Below, piece after piece: positions 47,211 to 58,720 of a stretch of DNA of 64,000 nt (the first letter of the stretch is position 1; each line of letters begins with the position of its first letter). The notes beneath the pieces were generated by a model. It was not told the DNA's origin, searched no databases, and saw only the letters and a list, made by a program, of their open reading frames with translations. The stretch comes from Annulohypoxylon bovei var. microspora (lineage: Eukaryota > Ascomycota > Sordariomycetes > Xylariales > Hypoxylaceae): positions 62,001 through 126,000 of the forward strand of contig MU405218.1 in the NCBI GenBank assembly GCA_022836615.1, given 5' to 3'. A program made the translations under genes and the position numbers.

Positions 47211-50200
47211 AAATCTTACGGTTCCTAGAGGACCGAACTGGAGAATTGCGTCCCCGAACGATGCTATTTCTCACTTATCATACCCATTTTCGTTCTTTGA
47301 TTTTACGGTCGCATAGACCATGTGTTGATTATACCCATTTTTCTCTTCAGCATTAGACAGGCATTTGCATAGTAAACCGGTTGGTTGCATTGCCCTGAGC
47401 TATGTTGGATCCGGCATCTAATTGCTCAATGGCCGGTGGTTATTCCGTTCTCCTTATGTGTGTTATAAAAGCATGGCGTACGGTTAGGAAATACGGGGTT
47501 TTCTGTGCTCTTTCTTTTTTTTCTTAGATTAACGCGACCTATCCTTTGAACCATCGTCGAAGCCCAAGCTTCTTCTCCTCTCACCAATGAGAGATACAAT
47601 TCTACGCCTCTACGATGTAGAGTGCTGCCTTACGAGCTACATTTCTTTACGAGTCCGACTACAACATTTCACGAGTTCGACGTTTTCTCGAGGTCACACG
47701 AGAAGCGCTACGCCCGCTACGATCGTGATCTATTATGATCCGAAACACCCGTCACCACGATTTTTCTTTATTATTCTAACATGAACACCGACGCCTTTCG
47801 ACACTAAGAATTTGCATCACTTCCTTGTCTATGGTAGGACGACACTATTGCGTGCCTTAGCAAGGAGCAACTGCGTTGATGCAATGCACTTTGGACAAAA
47901 TGAAGAGGAAGGGGTTCGGAGGAGAGAGTTATGCGTCGCGTCGCAGACGTTTTTAAGAGATCAGATTGACTGCAGATATGGGGGGTTGGGGGGTTGTGCT
48001 GGGGGCCGGATTCGAGTGGACGTTCCAGGTATTGAGGGATCGGTACTGGCGTCTAGGCTCGTGGTCTCTGGCAGGATTTTACCTTCCTGATACCTTTGTC
48101 TGGGCATGAGGAGTCATTAACTTGATGTCCCGGTGCCAAAACTGTACACTAGTTCCTACTGCTGCCACTCCTGGTCTCGGGGAGTCTGCTACACTTGCTG
48201 ACGCATATCTGCGTTTGCGCTCCAGGGACGATGGGGTGATACCCATTCGGTCCTCTTGGGCTAAGTTAGCTGTGATAATAGCTACTTAGTAATACGAAGT
48301 GCGAATCACAAATGCCCTACACGTTTTTTAATGTTTGTGATGTCGCCATGTAATAATGAGTGGTAATCAACGTTATTATGAATGATATTTTCAGTATTCG
48401 TAATTCAGAAAGTCCTTGTAACTTTGGTACGCAGCACAATTGGTGTTAGCTCCTCGCGCTACTTGATCCTCCAGAGGGGCTTTGACATATTATTACCTCG
48501 AAGTCCTAGATTTTATTAATCAACGCGGTCTCTGCCGGAAACAACCACATTAGAAATTCACAAATGATTTGATGCTTGTTTTTACATTATGTACCTAAGA
48601 TTGGAAATTGCTGAAGGACACCTCATAAAATATAGCAAACCCCTGATAATCACTAATTAATTCTTTAGTTACTCATATAACTGGAGTGCTATTCTTGGTA
48701 TTGCGAAGAATATTTCTTAATGAGATATCTTGGGGATCGTCGGTTAGAAATAGGTGCAAATGTTACTTGAGAAGTGGGGAAGAGGATTGCCGAGATTGTC
48801 GGCAGAGACACCGGAGACCGACTAGACGGAGCCGGCCATCCATACACAAAACCCGGACCGAATCAAAATATTGACAATTCCAGTTTGACATGCCACGATG
48901 TCTCTTCCCGCAGGTGCATGCTGCATAATGCAGGTCATCCAAGTTAACGTTATTTCATACATGCATGTGCATATGCAATGGCCCGGCAGGTGTCTCCACG
49001 ACGGACCTTACTTAAATGTCGCCACTGCGGGTCTCTAGCGGCGCAATCAAGCGGTGTATGCCCTATGCGCAGACGATATGAGAGACAACGTCGTTCTTGC
49101 GTGCTGAGCAAAATTAGAGAAATTTATTATGTATATAAGTGCTCGTATTACGCGTTAATAACCTTCCAGAGTTCTGATCTCGAGTTTATTCATTTAAATG
49201 CCTCGTGCACCGGGTGAAGATACGGAAGGTCCCCCTATTTAGGTAGATCGCTGAATTCCCGTGCGCCACGCCGTGCGCCACCCCCTGACTACTGGCAAAA
49301 TTGACAACTTCATGATGGCCAACATTGAAGTTAGTATGAGGAAATTTTTAGATATAATTTTTGTATCTAGGTGTGATACTCAGTATAATACTTGAGACTA
49401 TAGATTCAGTTAGTAAATAGTTTTAGAAGTAGTAATATTTTACCTACTTAAGACGTTGGCTTGGGTTGTCAAACTTCCAACTTGAATGCCATTGTAAGGA
49501 GAACAGTAATAATTTTAAGAGGAATACTTGGAAGTAATTGACATATAACCGCCTTTACCTTATGGCTTAAAAATATCATCAATTCCATTCTATTGGGCAG
49601 TCCCAATCAAGTGTCCATCCAATCTCATGTACCTAGCTGTTTACCTATCTAGGCAATGAAATTATTTACACTAGACCTAGCAATGCACACAATCCCTAAT
49701 TACATCCAACAGCTTGAATTGTCTTCTCATATAACTTCTGGGAATAATAGTATCAATAGGTAGAGTTATTAGCTAATGAGGGTTGATCGCGCACTATAAA
49801 AGGGGATGCTCTACCCTGCGCATCTTGTGAACGTCTAGGTTAACTAGCCTTTTTTCTATGCACTAGAATAATAAATATCAAAGGGAATATCAGTGCGAAA
49901 TGTAAAGGATCAACAGTAACGTCATTTATCCAAGTTGAATGCAGTTACGTTGGCTTCAACAACAGGCTTCAACTGCCCTTAACGAAAGTTCAGACGCCAG
50001 CGACCATACCCCGGATTTTGGGACTATCCGTAACTCAACAGTACCTCGCTGGGTAGTAGCGACTTCGTTCCTGCTCTATAGTTGGTCGCTAAGGCGTCAT
50101 TGCCCCCTATGGAGCTTAAGTACCCCTATCATCTGACTGGCACTTAGATAATCGGCATTGGTAGCTCTTCTAGAGGTAGTTACATCGGGAATCGCGGCTT

Positions 50201-50824
50201 CTGATAGTTAAGATAGAGACCTGATATCCAATAAGACAAGCGCCGTGATTTCCCCGTGGGGGTTTGATCTTGTACCTGGGGAGGGGGCATGTTCCAGAGA
50301 GCATGGTACTAACCCAACAAATCGATACATGGCAGATAATAATGCTAGATTGAAGAGAAAGATGCAGGTACGACTACTAGTTCATGCAGAGACCCCTGGA
50401 AACGCCAATGATAGCCCTAAGAGTGGATGCTTGCCTTGGAATTATAAGTTGCTGCTGACCATGTGGTGTGAGCTTCTAGTTGCAATTCATCTCTTCTACA
50501 ACTACATGATCACGATGTCACAGACATTGGACGAGTATTTAACAGGGAAAGGCCCTCACAAAACTTCAGTTATCATTCTTGCCCCTGACGTAACTTTGTT
50601 TCTGTTGATACTATGCCGATCGACCTTTGTTGACCAAATCCCCACCCCTTCATTGGCACTTGAAGAGGACATCCATCCCAATAGATGCGCTAGGCAGATA
50701 TAGCGCCTGTAACATCATTCGAAGGTTTGAAGGTGACTGAGATGTAGTACGACAATAGCTAGGCATCTACTCAGAGCATGGAGACAAGGTGAAAGCAGTG
50801 GGAGATACGTACATGTCCGTGGAA
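47211..50824. other. Gene-poor region downstream of cdc25
   Basis: About 3.6 kb with no supported gene. It holds a 12-bp-period tandem duplication (CGTGCGCCACGC, 49260-49281) and a strong TATA-like element at 49795. A 152-codon open frame at 50245-50703 has mixed hydrophobic segments but no motif. It might be a remnant, and I do not call it a gene. Confidence 0.45.
49795..49802 (+). promoter_or_regulatory. Orphan TATA box
   Basis: TATAAAAG followed by GGGG, a near-ideal TATA element. No convincing gene follows. Frames at 49939 (65 codons) and 50245 (152 codons) are weak. Confidence 0.35.
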
Positions 50825-50830
50825 TATAAA
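50825..50830 (+). promoter_or_regulatory. TATA box of the 51-kb transcript
   Basis: TATAAA (in GGAATATAAAAGC) is followed by a pyrimidine-rich leader (CTTCCTTC, TTCAACC units). It lies about 890 bases before the BTB-like ATG and about 425 before a small frame at 51250, so the leader would be long or contain an unseen intron. Confidence 0.45.
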
Positions 50831-51249
50831 AGCTCGACGCTAGCTAATCGAACGTAAACCTCCTCTTTTATTCCTCACACTTATCGAGAACATCCTCACA
50901 TTTTTCTATTTTCAATTCACGCCGACCATCGTCTCCCTCATTTTTAGGTTACCATATTGTTTCTCGAACTTGACGACATCATCATTTGATCTATCAGAAT
51001 TGTCACTCAAATTCCATAGAGTTTTGACTCAACTTCAACCATACCTTCCTTCTACTTCAATTACTCCTTCCTTCAACCACTCTTGTCGACCTCTGTCCAC
51101 TGCTCGGTAAGTTTCGGCAACTTCAGCTACACCTTCCCTCGACTGCTAAAATACCTATGCCCTAGCCTTTGTTTTTTTCTACAAATACCACTTGCTGTTC
51201 ATCTCTCATTCTTCAATCTCCTCAACATAATTATCACCTAGCATCCACA

Positions 51250-51468
51250 ATGTCTAGCCACCTAGTCGCGGCGATATTTCTATACTTGGTCTTAGTGACA
51301 TCTATACACTGTCACTTAGATATAAGCCGACTAACCTTCGGCAATTCTTATTATAGATCAACGACATTTACACAATCAGCTTTAGTCAGACTAATATACT
51401 GGCTGTTTAGCAACCTTTACACCCTCAGTCCTAGTGACATTTACATATTGGCTGCTAATAGCCTATAA
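51250..51468 (+). CDS. Possible small secreted peptide or upstream frame (72 aa)
   Basis: The ATG has a good fungal context (CACAATGTC). The N-terminus is hydrophobic and signal-like (MSSHLVAAIFLYLVLVTSIHC). The rest is Ser/Thr/Tyr/Leu-rich without motif, and its 3' half enters the degenerate repeat array. It could be a genuine small secreted protein, or an upstream frame in the leader of the BTB-like gene. Confidence 0.25.
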   Translation: MSSHLVAAIFLYLVLVTSIHCHLDISRLTFGNSYYRSTTFTQSALVRLIYWLFSNLYTLSPSDIYILAANSL

Positions 51469-51670
51469 GTCCAATTCGAGTAACGTTCATACACGGATTG
51501 GCTGGTTTTCCAATAATATTTACAGGTCTAATCTCGTAAGTTGATTTTCACTAGCATCTACGGACTGAACTTTCGTGAAATCTGTATACTGACTGCCTCT
51601 CGGAATTATCTATAGGGCTAGCTCCTAGACATATCCATAGACCAAATCACGTCGATACCTGTATACAAGG
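51290..51670. repeat. Degenerate tandem array, core ACATYTACA
   Basis: Many related segments follow each other at 20-45-base spacing: GTGACATCTATACACTG, ACGACATTTACACAATC, GTGACATTTACATATTGGCTG, AACGTTCATACACGGATTGGC, TAGCATCTACGGACTG, GAAATCTGTATACTGACTGCC, ACATATCCATAGACC, GATACCTGTATACAAG. Period and sequence are both eroded. Confidence 0.55.
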
Positions 51671-51713
51671 CCAACAACATCCGTAATCTACCTCGAGTAT
51701 TCCGCCATTCAAC

Positions 51714-52783
51714 ATGTCTGGACTGCCTAGTTACTCCGTCCTGTCAAACTTTTGTACCTGCGAAAACTGCTTGTATGGTTACAAGGAATCTTGCAAACTC
51801 ACCCGTATGCATCATCGGCATTCCCAAACAGTTGGTGTAATGTGAGTAATATACTCTTCTCCGACTACAGGTGACTGGAGTGTAAGGAACTGACATGATA
51901 CAGCTTGGCAAGTGGCAGCCATCGAATGCTGGAGATAGGCTTCACTGCCAACAACGAGAGGCACTACGTTACTTGCCACTCTAGTTTAATTTGTTATTGG
52001 TCTGCAACGATTAGGAACGCCATATACCCCCGACCAAATCCGATCCATCGTATCTGGATAGACTTCGAGCAGAACGGCGAACAAACAATCGTTCTGTGGA
52101 AGCAGATCGTACAGTGGTGCTACACTGGAAAGTTGTTTGATCCTAATAATATTGGCGATGCTTCAATCGGTTACGATGACGACATTGAGATGTTATGGAC
52201 TGCGGCTATTAGTCTCGAGATGAATGAGCTTGCTAACTACTGTATGCATCTCATTATCATGAAATATTCCTGGGGGTTTTCAGCTCGGGCGAACCCTACT
52301 CAGAAGATCCATCCTCGCGACTGCCCTTTCGACGCCCGGGGCCCTTACCATGCGTTCATAAAATGCCATAAGTTGGGCATCAAGCATCGCAAACTGCTGG
52401 AGTTCATGGAAGGGCTAATTAGTGCTGGGGGTCCGATGGCAACGCGTAAGCGTAAGCGGGCCAACAACGGGACTATTCAAAGCTGGCTCAACCTCCTAGA
52501 TGCAGACGAGGATTTCCGCGACTGGGTAGATCTCTTAGGTGGTGTTGAGAATGAGAGATCTGATGCCGTGCTGCCAACCCACTTCAATCAGTGGCATAGG
52601 TACATGGTACCCCTCCTGCCTAGATTTCCAGAGAACATTCACGAATGGTCAGCGTTACATGACGCAATGACTAAGTCGGAGGGCCACCTGGTGGAGCTCC
52701 ACGGGGTTTACGGTAATGGAGGTGATTTACGTAACCCCGATTACGGATGGGCGTTCTATGTGGTGCCTGCTGACTGGGTCTAG
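51714..52783 (+). CDS. BTB/POZ-like domain protein
   Basis: Two exons: 51714-51841 and 51904-52783 (335 aa). The intron is GTGAGT...ACAG, phase 2. Exon 1 encodes a Cys-rich start (CTCENCLYGYKESC). The block that follows, with RHYVTCHSSLICYWSATIRNAI and then LWKQIVQWCYTGKLFDP and ELANYC, follows the BTB/POZ pattern of a buried core, a YTG turn and a helix pair. The C-terminal 180 residues (KRKRANNGTIQSW..., HRYMVPLLPRFPENIHEW) have no domain I recognise. Fungal BTB proteins of this size are common and mostly uncharacterised. Some are Cul3 adaptors, and cul3 lies in this window, but a link is only speculation. The fold assignment is by pattern, not by search. Confidence 0.6.
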
Positions 52784-53637
52784 TCTTGGACTGATCTGGG
52801 GGAAGATGGGAATGGGGTTTGAGATGTGTGGCGTTTAGAAAAGGGGTTAAATGGCATTACGATGCATCATATTGCAAGGGGTTGCGCAATGCGATCCGGG
52901 CTATTTTCTCGGGCACTTACATGCAGTAGGGAAGTTAGGTAGCATCTCTACCTCGCCTCCGTACTAGCCTAGGTTAGGATATGAATTCAACGTTTGACTT
53001 TCTACGTTTCTACATAGTCCTTCCAATATGAGCGTGCTGGTTTCTCGTGCCCATGTTACAGTTTCATTGCTTCTCAAGATGCGTTAACACTCATTCGCAA
53101 GTAGCGTTGCCAAGCGAATCTCTTAAAGGTCGTGTAGAACATCTTACTATGGGCGCTCTGAATTAGGTATGTGACGAGAGCGAATAGGTACGCTTAGCTT
53201 GCTGTTCTTGGCATGGATTGGGAGCATATTGGCCCTAAGTTAGCGCCAATTCGATTCCCTAGCAGTGATTTGCAACTGTATAATAACTTCTCGAGCTTTG
53301 ACGTAAATAACCTAGAAAAACATGTACGGCCTTCGCCTGTAGGAACGATGTGGCGCGAATCGCACTGTTAGAGGTTGTAAGGGGTCACTAGGCTTGAGAG
53401 CGAGATGTGAGAAACCAGACACATCGGAAATTTCTGCTCCGTCAACTCATCAGCTTGCAATCGGTCCAATTCAGAGCCAGAGGCGACGAGCCACAATTAA
53501 CACACGATTTTGTCGGCTGGGGATCATGGCTCTTAGATGGAATTAATCTATAACCTTTGCCCTATCTCGAGCGCCTCGTCACGTCGTAAAAGTACAAGCC
53601 CCGTCTCGGGCTAGACATCTACCTCCCCGTCCCTCAC
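52784..53637. other. Convergent spacer
   Basis: About 850 bases between convergent genes with no open frame of note. Confidence 0.6.
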
Positions 53638-54688
53638 TCATCCCTCCATCTTATCGTCCTCCTCCTCGCCCTCGTCCTCTTCGGAGATGGCCTTCTTCGC
53701 CAGGCGCTCGGCCTCCTCCAGCAGGTCCTTGGGCACGTCCTGGTGCCGGCCCTTGGTGGGGCCGTCGGCGGCGCTGATCCAGCTCATCTCGAGCTCGAAC
53801 TCCTTGTCCTTGTTGTCCTGCTGGGCGACGTAGATGATGCGGGCGGCCTCCTTGACGGCCTGCTCGAGGCCGAGGGTGCCGTCGGCGAGGTTCAGCTTCT
53901 CGAGCTCGGCCTTGGCGGCCTGGCGGCCCTTTCCCGTGGCGGCGCCGTAGTAGCCCCAGTACATGCCGCTGGGCTCGATCATGTAGAGGGCGGGGCCGCC
54001 GTGCCGCTTGCCCTCGACCTTGCCGCCGGCGCCGGCGGCGGGCCCGGTGCCGACCTGGCCGTCGACCGGCGCCTCCAGCTCCGAGTCGAAGCCGCCGACG
54101 ATGGCGGTGATGCCGAAGGGCCGCACCGACTGGTACAGCGTGTACGCCTGCAGGTACCCGCCCATGCGGCTCGCGAGGTCCGACGTCGAGATCGGCGTCT
54201 TGAAGGTCTCGCGCCAGCCGCGGGACTCGTCCCGCGCCCGGTCGACGAAGTGGTGGCCGTCGGGGACCATGCCCGAGTACACCTGCCGAGACACGGGCAA
54301 TTAGCCATGTTTTCTAGACCTGCCCAGGCAAATAGCAACGGGGGACTAAGAAGCGAGTGGGAGGGAGAGGGAGCAAAGGGAGGAGTGGGGGGGTGGCATA
54401 CAACTCCTAGATGTCTGTCGATAGTCGCGATTCGCTTGTTTGCGCCGGGCTTCAGCAGCTTGGACGTGACGACCTTCTCAACCGCCAGGACCACGCCGTC
54501 CTTGCATCGGATGCCGACGGAGGTGCCGCCGTTCTCTACCGCCTTCACCGCATATTCGACCTGGAAGTTGCGTCCGTCGGGCGAGAAAATGGAGTTGGCG
54601 AGATCGTAGCCCGTTCCTATCGACGTCTGTTTTTGGGGGGCAAGTGTTAGCTTCGGAAGGGTACAATGTGGGGTTCTGAGCTTACCAT
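53638..54688 (-). CDS. pre10: 20S proteasome subunit alpha type 3 (yeast Pre10, alpha7)
   Basis: Three coding exons: 54688-54686 (the ATG alone), 54626-54402 and 54282-53638 (290 aa). Introns are 59 and 119 nt, both phase 0. The start becomes MTSIGTGYDLANSIFSPDGRN, the conserved alpha-subunit N-terminus. Further marks are QVEYAVKAVENGGTSVGI, DRHLGV-VYSGMVPDG across intron 2, SVRPFGITAIVGGFD, EPSGMYWGYYGAATGKGRQ and the acidic C-terminus (EEDEGEEEDDKMEG) typical of this subunit. A 25-residue Gly/Ala-rich insert after GGFD also occurs in other filamentous fungi. The subunit is non-catalytic and forms the outer ring of the 20S core. Codons are GC-rich, as expected for a highly expressed gene. 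Long plus-strand frames here are antisense shadows. Confidence 0.95.
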
Positions 54689-56067
54689 GTTGGAGACTAT
54701 GGGCAGGTGACGATCTAAGTGTATGTTATTTTCAAATTTGGGAGGAGAATTGCGGTGGAATGAAGCTCGGCGGGTTTTGGTGATGTTTGACGAGGGAGCT
54801 TCATTCGTTAGGCAACTCGAAGCTGCGCGTTGCAGGTTGGAGCTTGCATAAGCTAAGGTCCCCAGCCTGGGTGTGGCTGATGCTAGCTAGCCTTGCTTGG
54901 ATCAATGGAATCCGTTGGAACTAAGCCACGCGTGGCTAAGTGTATGATTATCTAATCAATTACCTGACTAGGTACGTGGGTACTTGATGATGAGCTAACC
55001 AGGAACAGTAAGAAATCGGAGGTTAAACAGACGACAACTCATCTTTCCGACTGGCTTTCTGTTTTCTTACGATTGATACAGTCTCAAAAACAAGAAGACC
55101 GAGATAATTTTGCCATTCTCGCTTGGGTCTGCTCACTTCTCTTACCCAACCAAGTCTCTCATGTATGCTTTCTCCTTGGGATGTATATTGACCTGGCCAT
55201 AAGCATTTAAGATATTTATCTATCATGCTGTTCGAAATTGATTATTCACTACCTACTGTATGTAGGCTTACTTAATTAATCCTGAACACACATACCCCTT
55301 TTAAGATACTAAGTAGAGCTCTCAAGTTTGGATCTACTTTTTTAACCTTCGGCAACATTATACGTAGTTGACTGTTGAGTAGACTTCTTGTGGCTAAATT
55401 TAGATTCCTTTGTATTATGATTGCTGAAGAGGTTAGTAGATATCCGTTGCCTTTGTGTTGAACGGTCCGTCCTAAGGCACGATAGAATCATACCAAAGGC
55501 ATTGTCATCCACCTACTTATACCTAACATAAATTAATAATGTAGATATCTATTCTATAATACAACTCCTATACAAATCTACGTGTCTTTCCTACTTATTG
55601 ATGTCAAATTAAGTTTTTTTTACCACCATTTATACCGACCGTAGACAACTTACCTTTTTCGATAACAACAAGGTCAATTTCTACCTAGATAAGAACCGAC
55701 ATACTTAATATAATTACTAAGCTATCCGGCAAACCCATTAAAAAATCTCTTCTACAGCGCTAGCGGCGGCAACAGCAGCGAGGACAGCAAAGGTTATTGA
55801 AAGGCGGCGGCAAGGTCTACGATAGCCACTTTTAGAGGGGGAGTAAAAAGGTGCATACATTTGTGTGGGAGATGTATACTAAAATTAGTACCAATCCTAC
55901 TAATCTTTACTAGGTATAATAAGTAAGTGGATTACCGTGCCTTATTTAGGATGGGCCGGTGTTGAAGATTGAGGCACTTAAAATATTAGAGAGAGGTCTT
56001 GAAAGAATGGGCTGGATTGGGTGGGGGGAAAAAAAAGAAAAAAGAAAAAGAAGAGCAAAAAAGCTCA

Positions 56068-56165
56068 GTCCTGAATCGAATTCAGGACCTACGAAAAACC
56101 CCCGCTGCTTAGAACGCCGTGATGTCAAGTTATGATTACTGCAGTACCACTCCACCATATTCAGG
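56068..56165 (-). other. Inverted-repeat element with tRNA-like marks
   Basis: On the minus strand, GTCCTGAAT and ATTCAGGAC form a 9-bp hairpin with a 3-base loop (56088-56068). The loop region contains TTCGATTC, similar to a Pol III B box. CCTGAAT recurs at 56165-56159, followed by TGGTGGAGTGG, similar to an A box. A T-run follows the hairpin on this strand (AGCTTTTTTG). I could not fold a cloverleaf, so I do not call a tRNA. Confidence 0.3.
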
Positions 56166-57694
56166 TTTTCTGGTGGGGGGTTTTTGCTCTAGCCTCGAGT
56201 CTACCAAGTCGTATTGGGTCGGCTTGAAAGTCTGCACTCTATTATGCTATATAAACCTTAGTTAGCTTGGTGATATTGTTGTGGTTGCCTAGGTGACTCC
56301 CAGAGTTTATCCTTTGGCCGTTCGTTACCTACCCTGGTATTATTCTGGCAGGACGACACTGCATGTCTATCCCCTGTACTGCTAATTACCTACCCCTAGA
56401 CTGAACCTTGGAAGTGTTTGACAGGTATAATACACCCGAGCATAGGTAAAAACTCACTTACACTCATAGAAACCGAGATCTGATTAGCTGACAGCTAGGT
56501 GAAAATTATTAGATTCTAACCTAGGAACAATTGCCAATTAAGGGGATACCTTGAGAAAAACCCACCTATTTTGCAAGGACTTTTAGAGGTCATAAGAAAG
56601 GAACTCCTTCAAGTTTCTGATATTTCCCGCCCTCGCAAGGGGTTGGCATAGTAGGCGAACTTGAATGGAAAACAAGGGGTGTATGACCTGAACGCCTAAC
56701 TCCGATGAGACGAGAACTAGTTGAGTGTTTCCATTTGCTTTTTTTACACTTACTTTTGATATCAGAAAATCTAGACTTAAGAACTGCTGTGCAACCCTAC
56801 CTACGGTAGATATGAGAGGCTGACTCGTAAAATGCCTTGGCTTTTTCAATCACCTTTCATTAGGTACTCGGCATAATAGCCCGGTTTCCTTCAAGTCTAT
56901 GACATGCACCGCTGTTACGTCTACCATGGTATTGGCAAAACGCTTGTTTTTCCGTGATGTCGCCATCATAGCTCATGTAATCGCTCATGAGCTATTTATT
57001 CCTTTTTGGGAAGAGAAAAAGGAAAACTTAAGTGTAATGGCTTCAGCAAATAGATTAGCTAACCTAAGTTCCAAGTTACTCTTTCTGCTTAAAGAAATTC
57101 GTTTAATCATACAATGTAAACTTATACCGAAGGTCTTAATGGCTTCTAGATTTTGGATGGCGGGGTAAGGAAATAAACATATTATCTTGTACATACCTAC
57201 ACGGTTGTAACCCTCGGTGTTCACAACTTAACCTAATATACACCTACAACAGTGACATTTGGCATTGTATCTAATACCCTACAATAGTATTTCCGGCTCG
57301 CTGTGTGGTGATTTCCGTAGATAGGCCATTACATGTCACATTTGGAGAATCGTGTGATTTTCTTATTTCAAGTACGTTTTCGGCAATAAGGTCTGATGCA
57401 AACGGTGATAAGGCAAGAGATCTCAATATCTCATACGGTCGCTCTCAATAGATAAGAGGAGTAATTGTGTTAATTTATTTTGAAGTGTAGATGTGTAACA
57501 CATAACACATTCATTAAGAGCCGCGTTGATCATGTTGTCCCTCTGGCGTCGCATACTTACGCTGCCAGCTAATAGCAGGTCAGATTTTAGCACTTGTCGT
57601 GTTGCACAGTTGAAAACCCGAGCTACCTGTACGTCTTGTCGCTCGACCCTATTGGTAAAGTAATACCCTACTCGATCTAGTGCTTAGATAGCGA

Positions 57695-57752
57695 CTTTCG
57701 GGGTTCAGCCCCTGAAAGATGGCGACAGCGTATAGCGCTGGACATCGTCGCC
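57695..57752. other. Two adjacent hairpins
   Basis: Hairpin 1 (57695-57718): CTTTCGGGG with CCCTGAAAG-type partner, nine pairs including one wobble, 6-base loop. Hairpin 2 (57721-57752): GGCGAC/GTCGCC plus an inner AGCG/CGCT stem and a 7-base bulge. The GC-rich stems stand out in AT-rich DNA. Confidence 0.45.
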
Positions 57753-58720
57753 GAGTGTAACAGCCGTAAGAAATGGCCGGATATGACCGCCCAATTAAAC
57801 TCCAAGAAATTTGAGTTGGTCGTAAGCAAGAATCGCATCATGTTGCCAACAATTCACATTTAATTGTAACGGTATGAGGTACAGCGGCTATTAGGGGGTG
57901 AAACATCTGATAGGCCACATCGTAACCTATGTGCTAGCGGAGAGAACTTCTTAAGCATAAGTCGCTCTAAACGACCGGGTCAAAGTCAAGAAAGGATTTG
58001 CCTTCTGGAATCATTCTTACGTCTTTGGGAATATTATCAGCCTTTGTTTCTCCTTGTCGGGTCATTGCCACGTTATTAAGACCGTTTTCAGCAATTATCA
58101 ACTACCGAGATAAAGGGAAGGATATCCAGTAGTCCGGGACTTGAAAGAGCAATTGCATAAGTTAGGTACACAAACAAAGCAAAGTAGTGCACATGTTCGA
58201 CCCTAGACCCCCCATGTAGAGAGGCAAGGAATAAAGAACTCATAATGCGTGCCTAGAACCGAGCTATTGGGTAACATTCAATGATCGTATGCTGGCTAAC
58301 TTCTACTCGGCTTTTACGCTAGTCCAACGCGACTTGAGCTTAACCCTATTCCCTGCTTTAGCATCTTTGTTGAAACACTGAGAAACACCTGTGAGAGGCT
58401 AGAATGGATACGGCGGCTTCGGGAACCTCGGTGGCAACTTCCTTGTGACTATATTCCTAATTAACAATGCAGGTACTTTTACGAGTTTAGTTCGAGAGTT
58501 TAGTCCGACCTTTTAATATGCACTGTATTAACACGTATATATAGGCACATGCTCTAAATATGCTACCATGTGAAACATGATTTGACCCTGTGTACTGAGT
58601 TTCTCGGACAAGACTCATCTAAAGACCCAGAGGTTTTGTATCTCGACATTGGCAGTTGTCTTAACTATAAGCTGTGAACCATTGGTTTGGTACTACGGAT
58701 TAGGGTAAACCGGAACTGAC

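Larger units (their letters stand above)
54689..58720. other. Gene-poor AT-rich region
   Basis: About 4 kb without a supported gene. It contains the PRE10 promoter on the left, a GC-rich fragment at 55722-55830, a structured inverted-repeat cluster at 56068-56165, two adjacent hairpins at 57695-57752, and the monooxygenase promoter on the right with a TATATATA at 58536-58543. Confidence 0.5.

Noticed and set aside
53743..54609. 288-codon plus-strand open frame opposite the proteasome subunit gene
   Set aside because: It is an antisense shadow created by the GC-rich codon use of the real minus-strand gene. It has no domain and its text is low-complexity Ala/Gly/Val.
56068..56165. Functional tRNA gene
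   Set aside because: A- and B-box-like words are present, but neither anticodon nor T arm can be paired in the correct positions, and acceptor pairing competes with the strong hairpin.
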